From Streptomyces violaceoruber (GTDB taxonomy: Bacteria > Actinomycetota > Actinomycetes > Streptomycetales > Streptomycetaceae): a DNA stretch of 58,687 nt. Shown here piece after piece: positions 19,516 to 27,330 of the stretch. Both the position numbers and the translations under genes were made by a program. The notes beneath the pieces were generated by a model. The model saw nothing but the letters and a program-made list of their open reading frames with translations, was not told the origin of the DNA and did not search any database. The stretch is taken from positions 1 to 58,687 of the forward strand of contig JODI01000052.1 of the NCBI GenBank assembly GCA_000720805.1, written 5' to 3'. Positions within the stretch are counted from its first letter, which is position 1. Each line of letters opens with the position of its first letter.

Positions 19516-21920
19516 GCGCCCTGAGCCGGGCTCCGGTGAGCGCCCTCGGCCGGGTGGTGCGCTCGGGGCTGGGGCGGCGCCGCCTCCAGACCGCCGTCAT
19601 GATCATGACGACGCTCATCGCGGTCACCGCGTCCGTCGTGGCCGCCGGGGTGCTCACGGCGTCCCGGGCACCCTTCGACCACGCCATGACCGAGCAGCAC
19701 GGCGCCCACCTGACGGCCCGGTTCGACCCCACGAAGGTCACGTCGGCGCAGCTCACGGCCACCGCGCGGACCTCCGGCGTGACGGCGGCGGCCGGTCCCT
19801 TCCGCACCCTCTCGCTCAACCCGCGCACCGTCTCGGCGTCCCGCGACCTTCCGGCCGACGTCACGCTCCCCACGCTCACTGTCGCCGGACGGGCGGACGC
19901 CGAAGGACCGGTCGACCGGCTCCACCTGGTCGAGGGAAGCTGGGCCACCCGGCCGGGCCAGATCGTGCTGTCCTACGGCGAAACACCGCTGCCGCCGGGC
20001 ACCCGGCTCGACTTCCCCGACCTGCCCGGCTCCCCTGCGCTGACCGTGGTGGGCCTGGCCCGGTCGGTGACCGGTACCGCCGACGCCTGGGTGACGCCCG
20101 CCCAGGCCGAGGCGCTGACCGGCGGAAAGGCCGGGGCCGGCTACGAGATGCTGTACCGCTTCCGGCACGCCGACACCGACACGCAGGTGTCCGCCGACCG
20201 TGCCGCGATCGCCGCCGCCGTGCCCGCGGGCGCCCTGACCGGAACGCTGTCCCACCTCACCGTCGAACAGCAACAGCTCGCCAACGCGCTGGCGTTCGTG
20301 CCTTTCGTGGCCGCGTTCGGAGTGCTGGGTCTCGCCATGTCCGTACTGATCATCGGCATCGTCGTCAGCGGCGCGGTCGGTTCCGCCACCCGGCGCATCG
20401 GCATCCTCAAGTCCCTCGGCTTCACCCCGGCGCAGGTGGCGCGGGCCTACGTCGCCCAGGCGCTGATCCCGGCCGCGCTCGGCTGCGCCCTCGGGGTGGT
20501 GCTCGGCAACCTGCTGGCCGTTCCGGTCCTCGGCGGCGTCGAGGACGTCTACAGCGGCGCGCCGGCGGCGATCCCCTGGTGGGTCGACCTCGGGGTGCCC
20601 GGCCTCGCCCTCACGCTGGTCGCCGTCGTCGCCGTCGTCCCCGCGCTGCGGGCCGGCCGGCTGCGCACCGTGCAGGCGATCACCGTCGGACGCACACCGG
20701 GCAGCGCACGCGGCCGGCTGGCGCGACGGGTGACCGGACGGCTCCCGCTGCCGCGCCCGGTGAGCCTCGGCCTGGCACACCCCTTCGCCCGTCCGGCCCG
20801 GTCGGCGACGACGGCCGCCGCCGTCGCCTTCGCCGCCGTCACCGTCACCTTCGCCACGGGGCTCGCCCTGACCCTCGGCGCGGTGCAGTCGCACCGGATG
20901 CTCGACTCCACCGCCCCCGTGGCCGTGGACACCGGCAGCGGGCAGGCCCCACCGGGCGCCTTGGCGGTCCGGGCCCCCGGCCAGAAGCCCGCCCACAAGG
21001 CCGACCCGGCCGCGGTCACCGCCGCCCTCCGCGCCGACAAGGGGACCCGCCGCTTCTACGGCACCGCCCAGGCCGAGGTCGGCGCGTCCGGGATCACCGA
21101 CCGGACCACTGTGGTGGCGTACGAGGGCGACGCGTCCTGGGCCGCCGCCAAGCCGGCCTCCGGCACCTGGCTGACCGGTCCCGGCCAGGCGGTCGTCACG
21201 AACCGGTTCCTGAAGGCCGCCGGCCTCCGCGTCGGCGACACGTTGCGGCTGACCGAGGACGGCCGCCGCACCTCCGTACGCATCGTCGGTGAGGCGTTCT
21301 TCACCGAGGACGACGGCATGACCCTGCTGACCACGACGTCGACCCTCACCGCCCTGGGACTGGACGCCGGCCCCGTCCGCTTCTTCGCCGAGCCGGCCCC
21401 CGGCACGTCCACGTCGGCCTACCTGACCTCGCTGAACAGGGCCCTGACCGGAAGCGGCGCCATCGCCCACCCCAACACCGGCAACGAGTCCAGCGTGATC
21501 GCGGCCATGGACGCGCTCATCGGCACGCTGACCCTGCTGCTCGTCGCGGTCGCGGGCCTGGGCGTGCTCAACACGGTCGTCCTCGACACCCGGGACCGGG
21601 TCCACGACCTCGGCGTCTTCAAGGCCCTCGGCATGACACCCCGGCAGACCGTCGGCATGGTGCTCACGTCCGTCGCCGGGATCGGACTGCCGGCCGGAGC
21701 CGTGGGCGTCCCGGCCGGCGTGGCCCTGCACCACTTCGTCGCCCCGCTCATGGGCGACACCACCGGCATGCACCTGCCGACCTCGTACATCACCGTCTAC
21801 GCCACCCCGATCCTGGCCCTGCTCACCCTGGGCGGGCTCGTGATCGCGCTCGGCGGCGCTCTGCTCCCGGCGGGCTGGGCCGCCCGCACCGACACGGCGA
21901 CGGCACTGCGCACGGAGTGA
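19512..21920 (+). CDS. FtsX-like (MacB-type) ABC transporter permease
   Basis: An 802-residue permease with two FtsX modules. Each has a long extracellular part between helices: an N-terminal helix (TAVMIMTTLIAVTASVVAAGVL), a three-helix bundle around residues 255-390 (ATRRIGILKSLGF motif), then a central helix near 430-455 and a last bundle (NTVVLDTRDRVHDLGVFKALGMTP) near 665-800. The repeated 'RIGILKSLG / DLGVFKALG' coupling-helix motifs contact the ATPase. GTG 19512 overlaps the ATPase gene. Such full-length double-FtsX permeases act as single-chain dimers. Confidence 0.92.
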   Translation: MSALSRAPVSALGRVVRSGLGRRRLQTAVMIMTTLIAVTASVVAAGVLTASRAPFDHAMTEQHGAHLTARFDPTKVTSAQLTATARTSGVTAAAGPFRTLSLNPRTVSASRDLPADVTLPTLTVAGRADAEGPVDRLHLVEGSWATRPGQIVLSYGETPLPPGTRLDFPDLPGSPALTVVGLARSVTGTADAWVTPAQAEALTGGKAGAGYEMLYRFRHADTDTQVSADRAAIAAAVPAGALTGTLSHLTVEQQQLANALAFVPFVAAFGVLGLAMSVLIIGIVVSGAVGSATRRIGILKSLGFTPAQVARAYVAQALIPAALGCALGVVLGNLLAVPVLGGVEDVYSGAPAAIPWWVDLGVPGLALTLVAVVAVVPALRAGRLRTVQAITVGRTPGSARGRLARRVTGRLPLPRPVSLGLAHPFARPARSATTAAAVAFAAVTVTFATGLALTLGAVQSHRMLDSTAPVAVDTGSGQAPPGALAVRAPGQKPAHKADPAAVTAALRADKGTRRFYGTAQAEVGASGITDRTTVVAYEGDASWAAAKPASGTWLTGPGQAVVTNRFLKAAGLRVGDTLRLTEDGRRTSVRIVGEAFFTEDDGMTLLTTTSTLTALGLDAGPVRFFAEPAPGTSTSAYLTSLNRALTGSGAIAHPNTGNESSVIAAMDALIGTLTLLLVAVAGLGVLNTVVLDTRDRVHDLGVFKALGMTPRQTVGMVLTSVAGIGLPAGAVGVPAGVALHHFVAPLMGDTTGMHLPTSYITVYATPILALLTLGGLVIALGGALLPAGWAARTDTATALRTE

Positions 21921-21989
21921 CCCGGCTTCGACGACGAGGAGGGACGCCCCCCCGCCGGGGGCGCCCCTCCTCGTCGTCGAAGCCGGGTC
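21919..21989. terminator. Long bidirectional terminator between exporter and purA
   Basis: A nearly perfect inverted repeat of about 30 bp per arm (21919-21950 with 21958-21989) around CCCGCCG. Its left arm contains part of the permease stop codon. It separates two convergent genes and would stop transcription from both sides. Confidence 0.9.
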
Positions 21990-22007
21990 AGGAGCCCGGC
22001 CGCATCC

Positions 22008-23291
22008 CTACAGGAACGAGTTGATCTCGATCGTCTCGTCCCGCCCCGGACCGACACCGATCGCGGAGATCGGGGCGCCGGACATCTCCTCCAGCGCCTT
22101 GACGTAGTCCTGGGCGTTCTTCGGGAGGTCGGAGAAGGACTTGGCCTTGCTGATGTCCTCCGACCAGCCCGGCAGCATCTCGTAGACCGGCTTCGCGTGG
22201 TGGAAGTCGGTCTGCGAGTACGGGAGTTCCTCGACGCGCTTGCCGTCGATCTCGTACGCCACGCAGACCGGGATCTGCTCCCAGCCCGTCAGGACGTCGA
22301 GCTTGGTGAGGAAGAAGTCGGTCAGGCCGTTGACGCGGGTCGCGTACCTCGCGATCACCGCGTCGAACCAGCCGCAGCGGCGGTCGCGGCCGGTCGTGAC
22401 GCCCTTCTCGCCGCCGATGCGGCGCAGCGCCTCGCCGTCCTCGTCGAAGAGTTCGGTGGGGAACGGGCCCGCGCCGACGCGGGTCGTGTACGCCTTCAGG
22501 ATGCCGATGACCCGGCTGATCTTCGTCGGGCCGACGCCGGCGCCGGTGCAGGCACCGCCGGCGGTCGGGTTCGAGGAGGTGACGAAGGGGTAGGTGCCGT
22601 GGTCGATGTCCAGGAGCGTGCCCTGGCCGCCCTCGAAGAGGACCACCTTGTCGTCCTCCAGGGCCTGGTTGAGCACCAGGACCGTGTCGGCGACGTACGG
22701 CGCGAGCTTGTCGGCGTACACCAGCAGTTCCTCGACCACCTGGTCCACGGCGATCGCGCGCCGGTTGTAGAGCTTGGTGAGGATCTGGTTCTTGACGTCG
22801 AGGGCCGCCTCGACCTTCTGGGTCAGGATCGACTCGTCGTACAGGTCCTGGACGCGGATACCGACACGGTTGATCTTGTCGGCGTACGTCGGACCGATGC
22901 CGCGACCGGTCGTGCCGATCTTCCGCTTTCCGAGGAAGCGTTCCGTCACCTTGTCCACGGTGACGTTGTACGGCGTGATGATGTGGGCGTTACCACTGAT
23001 CAGGAGCTTGGACGTGTCGACACCACGTTCGTTCAGTCCGCTCAGCTCGGAGAGCAGGACCGACGGGTCGACGACGACTCCGTTGCCGATGACCGGGGTG
23101 CACCCCGGCGAGAGGATTCCGGAAGGGAGGAGGTGGAGGGCGTACTTCTGATCACCCACGACTACCGTGTGGCCGGCGTTGTTGCCGCCCTGGTAGCGCA
23201 CCACATAGTCCACCGAGCCACCGAGCAGGTCGGTTGCCTTTCCCTTGCCTTCGTCACCCCACTGAGCACCGAGCAGCACAAGTGCGGGCAC
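22008..23291 (-). CDS. purA: Adenylosuccinate synthetase
   Basis: A 427-residue enzyme that joins IMP and aspartate with GTP to give adenylosuccinate, the first committed step to AMP. Full length for the family. Motifs: the GTP-binding loop [11 protein letters not shown] (residues 8-18, with catalytic D13), the IMP-binding region [12 protein letters not shown] and [13 protein letters not shown], and [23 protein letters not shown] 23291 starts the protein right at the conserved [16 protein letters not shown]. Core housekeeping gene, cytosolic, alone in its transcript. Confidence 0.97.
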   Translation of the reverse strand: MPALVLLGAQWGDEGKGKATDLLGGSVDYVVRYQGGNNAGHTVVVGDQKYALHLLPSGILSPGCTPVIGNGVVVDPSVLLSELSGLNERGVDTSKLLISGNAHIITPYNVTVDKVTERFLGKRKIGTTGRGIGPTYADKINRVGIRVQDLYDESILTQKVEAALDVKNQILTKLYNRRAIAVDQVVEELLVYADKLAPYVADTVLVLNQALEDDKVVLFEGGQGTLLDIDHGTYPFVTSSNPTAGGACTGAGVGPTKISRVIGILKAYTTRVGAGPFPTELFDEDGEALRRIGGEKGVTTGRDRRCGWFDAVIARYATRVNGLTDFFLTKLDVLTGWEQIPVCVAYEIDGKRVEELPYSQTDFHHAKPVYEMLPGWSEDISKAKSFSDLPKNAQDYVKALEEMSGAPISAIGVGPGRDETIEINSFL

Positions 23292-23431
23292 GCGCGTACA
23301 CCCCTTCCGGGCGGGGCATGTCCAAGGTCAGGGGCGTACGCGCCATTGACTGTGCCTCGCACAGCCTGTTTCGTACACCGGCGACCTTCGTTGGCCGCAA
23401 CCCGTCGGACCGGATGCCCCGGAATAGACGA

Positions 23432-23459
23432 AGCCCCTGGCGCAATAGCGCAAGGGGCT
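23432..23459. promoter_or_regulatory. Strong hairpin between purA and the divergent gene
   Basis: AGCCCCT (23432-23438) pairs with AGGGGCT (23453-23459), and inside it GCGC-AATA-GCGC forms a second stem, giving an 11-bp two-part hairpin. It lies in the divergent region, 43 bases before the start of the plus-strand gene and about 140 bases before purA. It is unlikely to be a gene-end terminator; a 5'-leader structure or an attenuator is possible. Confidence 0.55.
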
Positions 23460-23501
23460 CTTGCACAAAGATGCTACCCGAGGAAGCGAGGCAGGACCGA
23501 G

Positions 23502-24392
23502 GTGGCGACTTTCGCGACGCCCGACCAGCTGCTGGTGGTCATAGATCCGGTCGCCCGGAGGATGGACGGGGAGGCCGTACGGATCGCGAAAGACGTGCTC
23601 AGCGCGGGTGCGGCGAGTACGAAGGTGTGTCTGCCGGAAGATTCTGAGGAATTCGCCCGGGTACTGGCCCGGCGGGGCTCACGGCGGCCCGTGGTCATAG
23701 GGGACGACCGGGCGCTGGTCCGGGCGGTGTCCCTGCTGCACCGGCGACGGGAGCTGGCGGAGTGCGCCCTGTCGCTCGTGCCGGTGGGCGGCGCGCTGTC
23801 CCTGGCGCGGTCCCTCGGGGTGCCCGCGGGGACCGTGGCGGCGGCGCGGGCGGTCCTGGACGGCGCCCAGCGGCGGATGGACCTGCTCGTGGACGAGAGC
23901 GACGGGGTGGTGCTGGGCGCGCTGCGGATTCCGTCGGCGCCGACGGGCCGGGAGGAGTCCGGGGTCGTGGCTGAGGAGTCGGCGGCGGTGACGGGGGCGC
24001 CCGCGCATCCCTGGCTGCGGACCTGCCAGTCCCTCGTACGGACCCTGGTCCCCGCCCTGCCGCTGCGCCCCGCACAGCCCGCCCCCGGCCCCGCCGGGCC
24101 CACCCGGCTGCGGATAGAGGTCGACGGCGAGACCCTCGTCGACCTGGACCAGCCGGTCGAGACGGTCTCCGTGACCGCGGACGGCTCCGGCGCGGCGGCG
24201 GTGGAGGTCCGCCCGGTGTCGGTGGGCGCGGAGGCCTCCCCCCTGCTGGCACGGGGGCGCCGGGTGACCGTCTCGGGAGCGGACTTCCGGTACCGCGCGG
24301 ACACGGTGGTCTCGGGGCCGGTCCGCCAGCGGACGTGGACGGTGTGGGAGGGGAGCTGGGGGCTGACGTTGCCGGTGGGGGCCGACGAATAA
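23502..24392 (+). CDS. Diacylglycerol-kinase-like protein lacking the GGDGT motif
   Basis: A 296-residue protein that resembles the diacylglycerol kinase catalytic fold (LLVVIDPVARRMDGEAVRI at the N-terminus, then VVIGDDRALVRAVSLL). In active enzymes the second strand ends in GGDGT; here it reads GDDRAL, so ATP binding is doubtful and a non-catalytic role is more likely. The C-terminal half has the beta-sandwich lipid-binding layout (LRIEVDGETLVDLDQPVETVSV). GTG 23502 is chosen because GAGGCAGGA lies before it; the long frame reaching back to 22197 is antisense to purA. It is divergent from purA. Confidence 0.72.
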   Translation: MATFATPDQLLVVIDPVARRMDGEAVRIAKDVLSAGAASTKVCLPEDSEEFARVLARRGSRRPVVIGDDRALVRAVSLLHRRRELAECALSLVPVGGALSLARSLGVPAGTVAAARAVLDGAQRRMDLLVDESDGVVLGALRIPSAPTGREESGVVAEESAAVTGAPAHPWLRTCQSLVRTLVPALPLRPAQPAPGPAGPTRLRIEVDGETLVDLDQPVETVSVTADGSGAAAVEVRPVSVGAEASPLLARGRRVTVSGADFRYRADTVVSGPVRQRTWTVWEGSWGLTLPVGADE

Positions 24393-24479
24393 CCGGCTGC
24401 TGCGAGGCCGGACGCCCGGTTAGGGTCCATCAGAAGGGCCCTAGCCTGCCCGTCGCGATCACCGCCGGGAGGGCCAGCC

Positions 24480-24893
24480 ATGAGTCAGTTCTTCGACGTG
24501 GGGGACGAGACCCTCTGGAACCCGTCCAACGGAGCCGCCCGGCTGTTCCTGAGCTACGTGCGGCTGTACGAGGAGGAGCTGGGGGTGCCCTCCGGGTTCG
24601 GGCCGATGGAGAGCGACGAGTGCAAGATCGACCCGGCGGCCTTCGAGACGTACGTGAACACCCTGCTGGAGTGGCACGACAACAAGTCGCACCGTGTGAT
24701 CGACGCCCTCTCCCGCGGCTTCACCGCCACCGTCCTGGTCCTCGCCGAGCGCGCCCGCGTCGAGGTGCGGTGGCCTGAGCCGTCCGGTGACGAGGGGCGT
24801 CGAAACGTCCACGTGCCGACGCCCGACCGGGACGCATGGTGGGCCACACTCCGCGAGTCGGCCCGGGTACTGGCTCGCGGCATGGCGGTCTGA
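24480..24893 (+). CDS. Small conserved actinobacterial protein (DUF6086-like)
   Basis: A 137-residue cytosolic protein with an N-terminal MSQFFDVGDETLWNPSNGAARLF segment and a mixed alpha/beta body rich in Glu and Trp. From memory it resembles proteins annotated DUF6086 in Streptomyces; no function is known. ATG 24480 follows GGGAGGGCC. It has no signal peptide or membrane segment. It stands 87 bases after the kinase-like gene in the same direction and may be co-transcribed. Confidence 0.7.
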   Translation: MSQFFDVGDETLWNPSNGAARLFLSYVRLYEEELGVPSGFGPMESDECKIDPAAFETYVNTLLEWHDNKSHRVIDALSRGFTATVLVLAERARVEVRWPEPSGDEGRRNVHVPTPDRDAWWATLRESARVLARGMAV

Positions 24894-24902
24894 CCCACCG
24901 CG

Positions 24903-24990
24903 GCGACGCGTCCGGCCTACCCCCGCGACGCGTCCGCCCTACCCCCGCGACGCGTCCGCCCTACCCCCGCGACGCGTCCGCCCTACCCCG
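24903..24990. repeat. 22-bp tandem repeat, four units, spanning the eutC stop codon
   Basis: Four units of GCGACGCGTCCGCCCTACCC plus CC start at 24903, 24925, 24947 and 24969; one base differs in the first. The last unit contains the stop codon of the minus-strand eutC gene (24983-24985), and the last eutC codons (GACGCGTTGCC...) are a diverged further copy. Each unit carries MluI-like ACGCGT. Confidence 0.92.
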
Positions 24991-25738
24991 GCGGCAACGC
25001 GTCCGACTCGTCCTTCAGGCTCACCCCGCTCCGCCCCAGTTCCCGTGCCCCCCTCAGCAGCGCGACCAGCTTGGCCGCCGCCGTGTCGTACGCCAGGCCC
25101 AGCGGGGGCCTGATGTTGGACAGGCAGTTGCGGTCGGCGTCGGTCGTCACGCCGGGTTTCGGGCCGTATGTGAGGTAGGCGCCCAGGGAGTCCGCCGCCG
25201 ACATGCCGGGACGTTCGCCGACCAGGAGCACCACGGCCGTCGCGCCCATGGTGTGCGCGACGTCGTCGCCGAGGGCCACGCGGGCCTGTTCGGCGAGGAC
25301 GACCGGGGCGACCCGCCAGTCGGCCGGGAGCAGTGCCGTCGTTGCCCGGACCAGCGCCGCCGCGTGCTCGTGCACCGCCCGGCTGGACAGGCCGTCGGCG
25401 ATCACGAACACCACGTCCCACTCCCCCGTCGGCAGATGCGCCCGGTCGGTCGGGTGCAGGCGGCGGCCCAGGTCGGGGCGCTGGAGGTAGGTGAGCCGGT
25501 CGGGAGCGGCACTGCGTACCCGTACCGTCGGCACGCCGGTGAGGGCCGCGGCGACCGTGTCCGGGTCGAACGGCGAGTGCACCGCGTCCCGGGCCGCCGC
25601 GTGCGCGGACTGGAGTTCCAGTCGGTGCCGGGTCGGCAGGCCGGAGCCCGCCCGGCCGAGTCCGATGCGGGCCTGGGTGTGACGGCGCAGCGCCGACCAG
25701 AGGGCCAGGTCGTCGGTGGGTACGGGGAGTTGGGTCAT
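24983..25738 (-). CDS. eutC: Ethanolamine ammonia-lyase small subunit
   Basis: A 251-residue light chain of the adenosylcobalamin-dependent lyase that splits ethanolamine into acetaldehyde and ammonia. Family motifs include ARIGLGRAGSGLPTRHRLELQSAHAAARDAVH at the N-terminus and NCLSNIRPPLGL near the C-terminus, with GERPGMSAADSLGAYLTYGP between them. ATG 25738 overlaps the eutB stop (ATGA). The C-terminus ends in a repeat-derived DESDALPPG. Works as a complex with the large subunit in the cytosol; no microcompartment genes are nearby. Confidence 0.95.
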   Translation of the reverse strand: MTQLPVPTDDLALWSALRRHTQARIGLGRAGSGLPTRHRLELQSAHAAARDAVHSPFDPDTVAAALTGVPTVRVRSAAPDRLTYLQRPDLGRRLHPTDRAHLPTGEWDVVFVIADGLSSRAVHEHAAALVRATTALLPADWRVAPVVLAEQARVALGDDVAHTMGATAVVLLVGERPGMSAADSLGAYLTYGPKPGVTTDADRNCLSNIRPPLGLAYDTAAAKLVALLRGARELGRSGVSLKDESDALPPG

Positions 25739-27126
25739 GCCGCCAGCTCCTTTCCGATCGCCGTCAGCGGGTGTTGTGCGGTGACCTCGCGGATGCCTCC
25801 GCGTTCGTCGAGCAGGCCGATGGATCCCAGCCATGCCTCGAACTCCGGTGCCGGGCGCAGGCCCAGGACCTCGCGCAGGTACAACGCGTCGTGGTACGAG
25901 GCCGACTGGTAGTTGAGCATGATGTCGTCGCCGCCCGGTGTGCAGATCACGAAGGAGGCGCCCGCGACGCCGAGCATGGTCAGCATGGTCGCCACGTCGT
26001 CGTCATCGGCGTCCGCGTGGTTGGTGTAGCAGATGTCCAGTCCCATCGGCAGGCCGAGCAGCTTGCCGCAGAAGTGGTCCTCCAGGGCGGCGCGGAGGAT
26101 CTGCCGGCCGTCGTAGAGGTACTCGGGACCGATGAAGCCGACGACGGTGTTCACCAGCAGGGGGTCGTAGCGGCGCGCGACGGCGTACGCACGGGCCTCG
26201 ACCGTCTGCTGGTCCACCCCGTGGTGCGCGTCGGCCGACAGGGCGCTGCCCTGGCCGGTCTCGAAGTACATGACGTTGCGGCCGACCGTGCCCCGGTTCA
26301 GCTCCTGGGCCGCCTGATGGGCCTCGCCGAGGAGGTCCAGCGTCACGCCGAAGGACGCGTTGGCCGCCTGGGTGCCCGCGATGGACTGGAAGACGAGGTC
26401 GACGGGGGCGCCACGCTCCATCAGGTCCACGCTCGTGGTGACGTGGCACAGCACGCAGGACTGGGTGGGGATGGAGTAGCGCGTGATCACGCCGTCCAGC
26501 AGCTCCAGCAGGTCCCGTACCGCCCTCGGGCTGTCGGTCGCCGGGTTGATGCCGATCACCGCGTCACCGGAGCCCAGCAGCAGCCCGTCGAGGAGGGCTG
26601 CGGCCACGCCCGCGGGGTCGTCGGTGGGGTGGTTGGGCTGGAGCCGGGTGGCCAGCCGGCCCGGCAGTCCGATCGTGGAGCGGAACGCGGTCACCACCCG
26701 TACCTTCCGCGCCACGGCCACCAGGTCCGCGTTCCCCATCAGCTTGGAGACGGCCGCCGTCATCTCCGGGGTCAGCCCGGGCGCCAGCGCGGCCAGCGCC
26801 GTCGCGTCCGCCGCCTCGGACAGCAGCCACTCCCGCAGCTCACCGACCGTCATTCCGGCGACCGGCGCGAAGGCGACGGGGTCGTGGGTGTCGAGGATCA
26901 GCCGGGTCACGTCGTCGCTCTCGTACGGGATCACCGGCTCGGTGAGGAAGGCCGTGAGCGGCACCTCGGCCAGTGCCCAGCGGGCCGCGACCCGCTCCCG
27001 TGCCGACGAGGCGGCGAGGCCGGCCAGCCGGTCGCCGGAGCGCTCGGGGCTCGCGGCGGCGAGCAGCCGGGCCAGGGAGTCGAAGCGGTGGCGCTCGCCG
27101 CTGACGGTGGAGGTGTAGGCGCTCAT
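25735..27126 (-). CDS. eutB: Ethanolamine ammonia-lyase large subunit
   Basis: A 463-residue TIM-barrel heavy chain that carries the active site for radical deamination of ethanolamine with adenosylcobalamin. Motifs: KLMGNADLV, RLQPNHPTDDP, GDAVIGINPATDS, CVLCHVTTSVDLMERGAPVDL and FETGQGSALSADAHHGVDQQT, all family-typical. The ATG at 27126 is preferred; the frame continues 37 codons further upstream but that part (SNALVNSHAVRGP) lies in the divergent promoter region. Coupled to eutC. There is no EutA reactivase, no EutT and no acetaldehyde dehydrogenase within the window, so acetaldehyde must be handled by genes elsewhere. Confidence 0.95.
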   Translation of the reverse strand: MSAYTSTVSGERHRFDSLARLLAAASPERSGDRLAGLAASSARERVAARWALAEVPLTAFLTEPVIPYESDDVTRLILDTHDPVAFAPVAGMTVGELREWLLSEAADATALAALAPGLTPEMTAAVSKLMGNADLVAVARKVRVVTAFRSTIGLPGRLATRLQPNHPTDDPAGVAAALLDGLLLGSGDAVIGINPATDSPRAVRDLLELLDGVITRYSIPTQSCVLCHVTTSVDLMERGAPVDLVFQSIAGTQAANASFGVTLDLLGEAHQAAQELNRGTVGRNVMYFETGQGSALSADAHHGVDQQTVEARAYAVARRYDPLLVNTVVGFIGPEYLYDGRQILRAALEDHFCGKLLGLPMGLDICYTNHADADDDDVATMLTMLGVAGASFVICTPGGDDIMLNYQSASYHDALYLREVLGLRPAPEFEAWLGSIGLLDERGGIREVTAQHPLTAIGKELAA

Positions 27127-27230
27127 GACGGCGACGCTACGAGGTGGGGCGCGGCCCGGTCCACGGACCGCGTGAGAGTTAACAAGAGCGTTCGACCGGC
27201 CCGCCTCACGGCCGGTTTCCAAAGGTATGG

Positions 27231-27260
27231 TTGACAAACATTTAACGCCCCGAAACCGTT
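27231..27260 (+). promoter_or_regulatory. Possible promoter of the permease gene
   Basis: TTGACA (27231-27236) is a perfect -35; the best -10 after it is the weak AACCGT (27254-27259, spacer 17). The AT-rich island around it (ACAAACATTTAACG) stands out from the local base content. No cobalamin riboswitch signature was seen in this divergent region. Confidence 0.4.
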
Positions 27261-27330
27261 GGCCGACTCATTCGGACTGCAGAGTTCCGGTCCAGTGCAC
27301 CAGTGGACCGACAAGAGAGGGGCCAACCCG

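Noticed and set aside
19218..21773. 851-codon frame on the minus strand
   Set aside because: Antisense to the FtsX-like permease and ATPase; its translation is Gly/Arg/Asp-rich without domains.
22197..23501. Extension of the diacylglycerol-kinase-like protein back to 22197
   Set aside because: It is antisense to purA, and the natural N-terminus with a ribosome site starts at GTG 23502.
27127..27330. Cobalamin riboswitch upstream of eutB or the permease
   Set aside because: No B12-box-like sequence or matching stem pattern was recognised by eye; an Rfam scan would be decisive.
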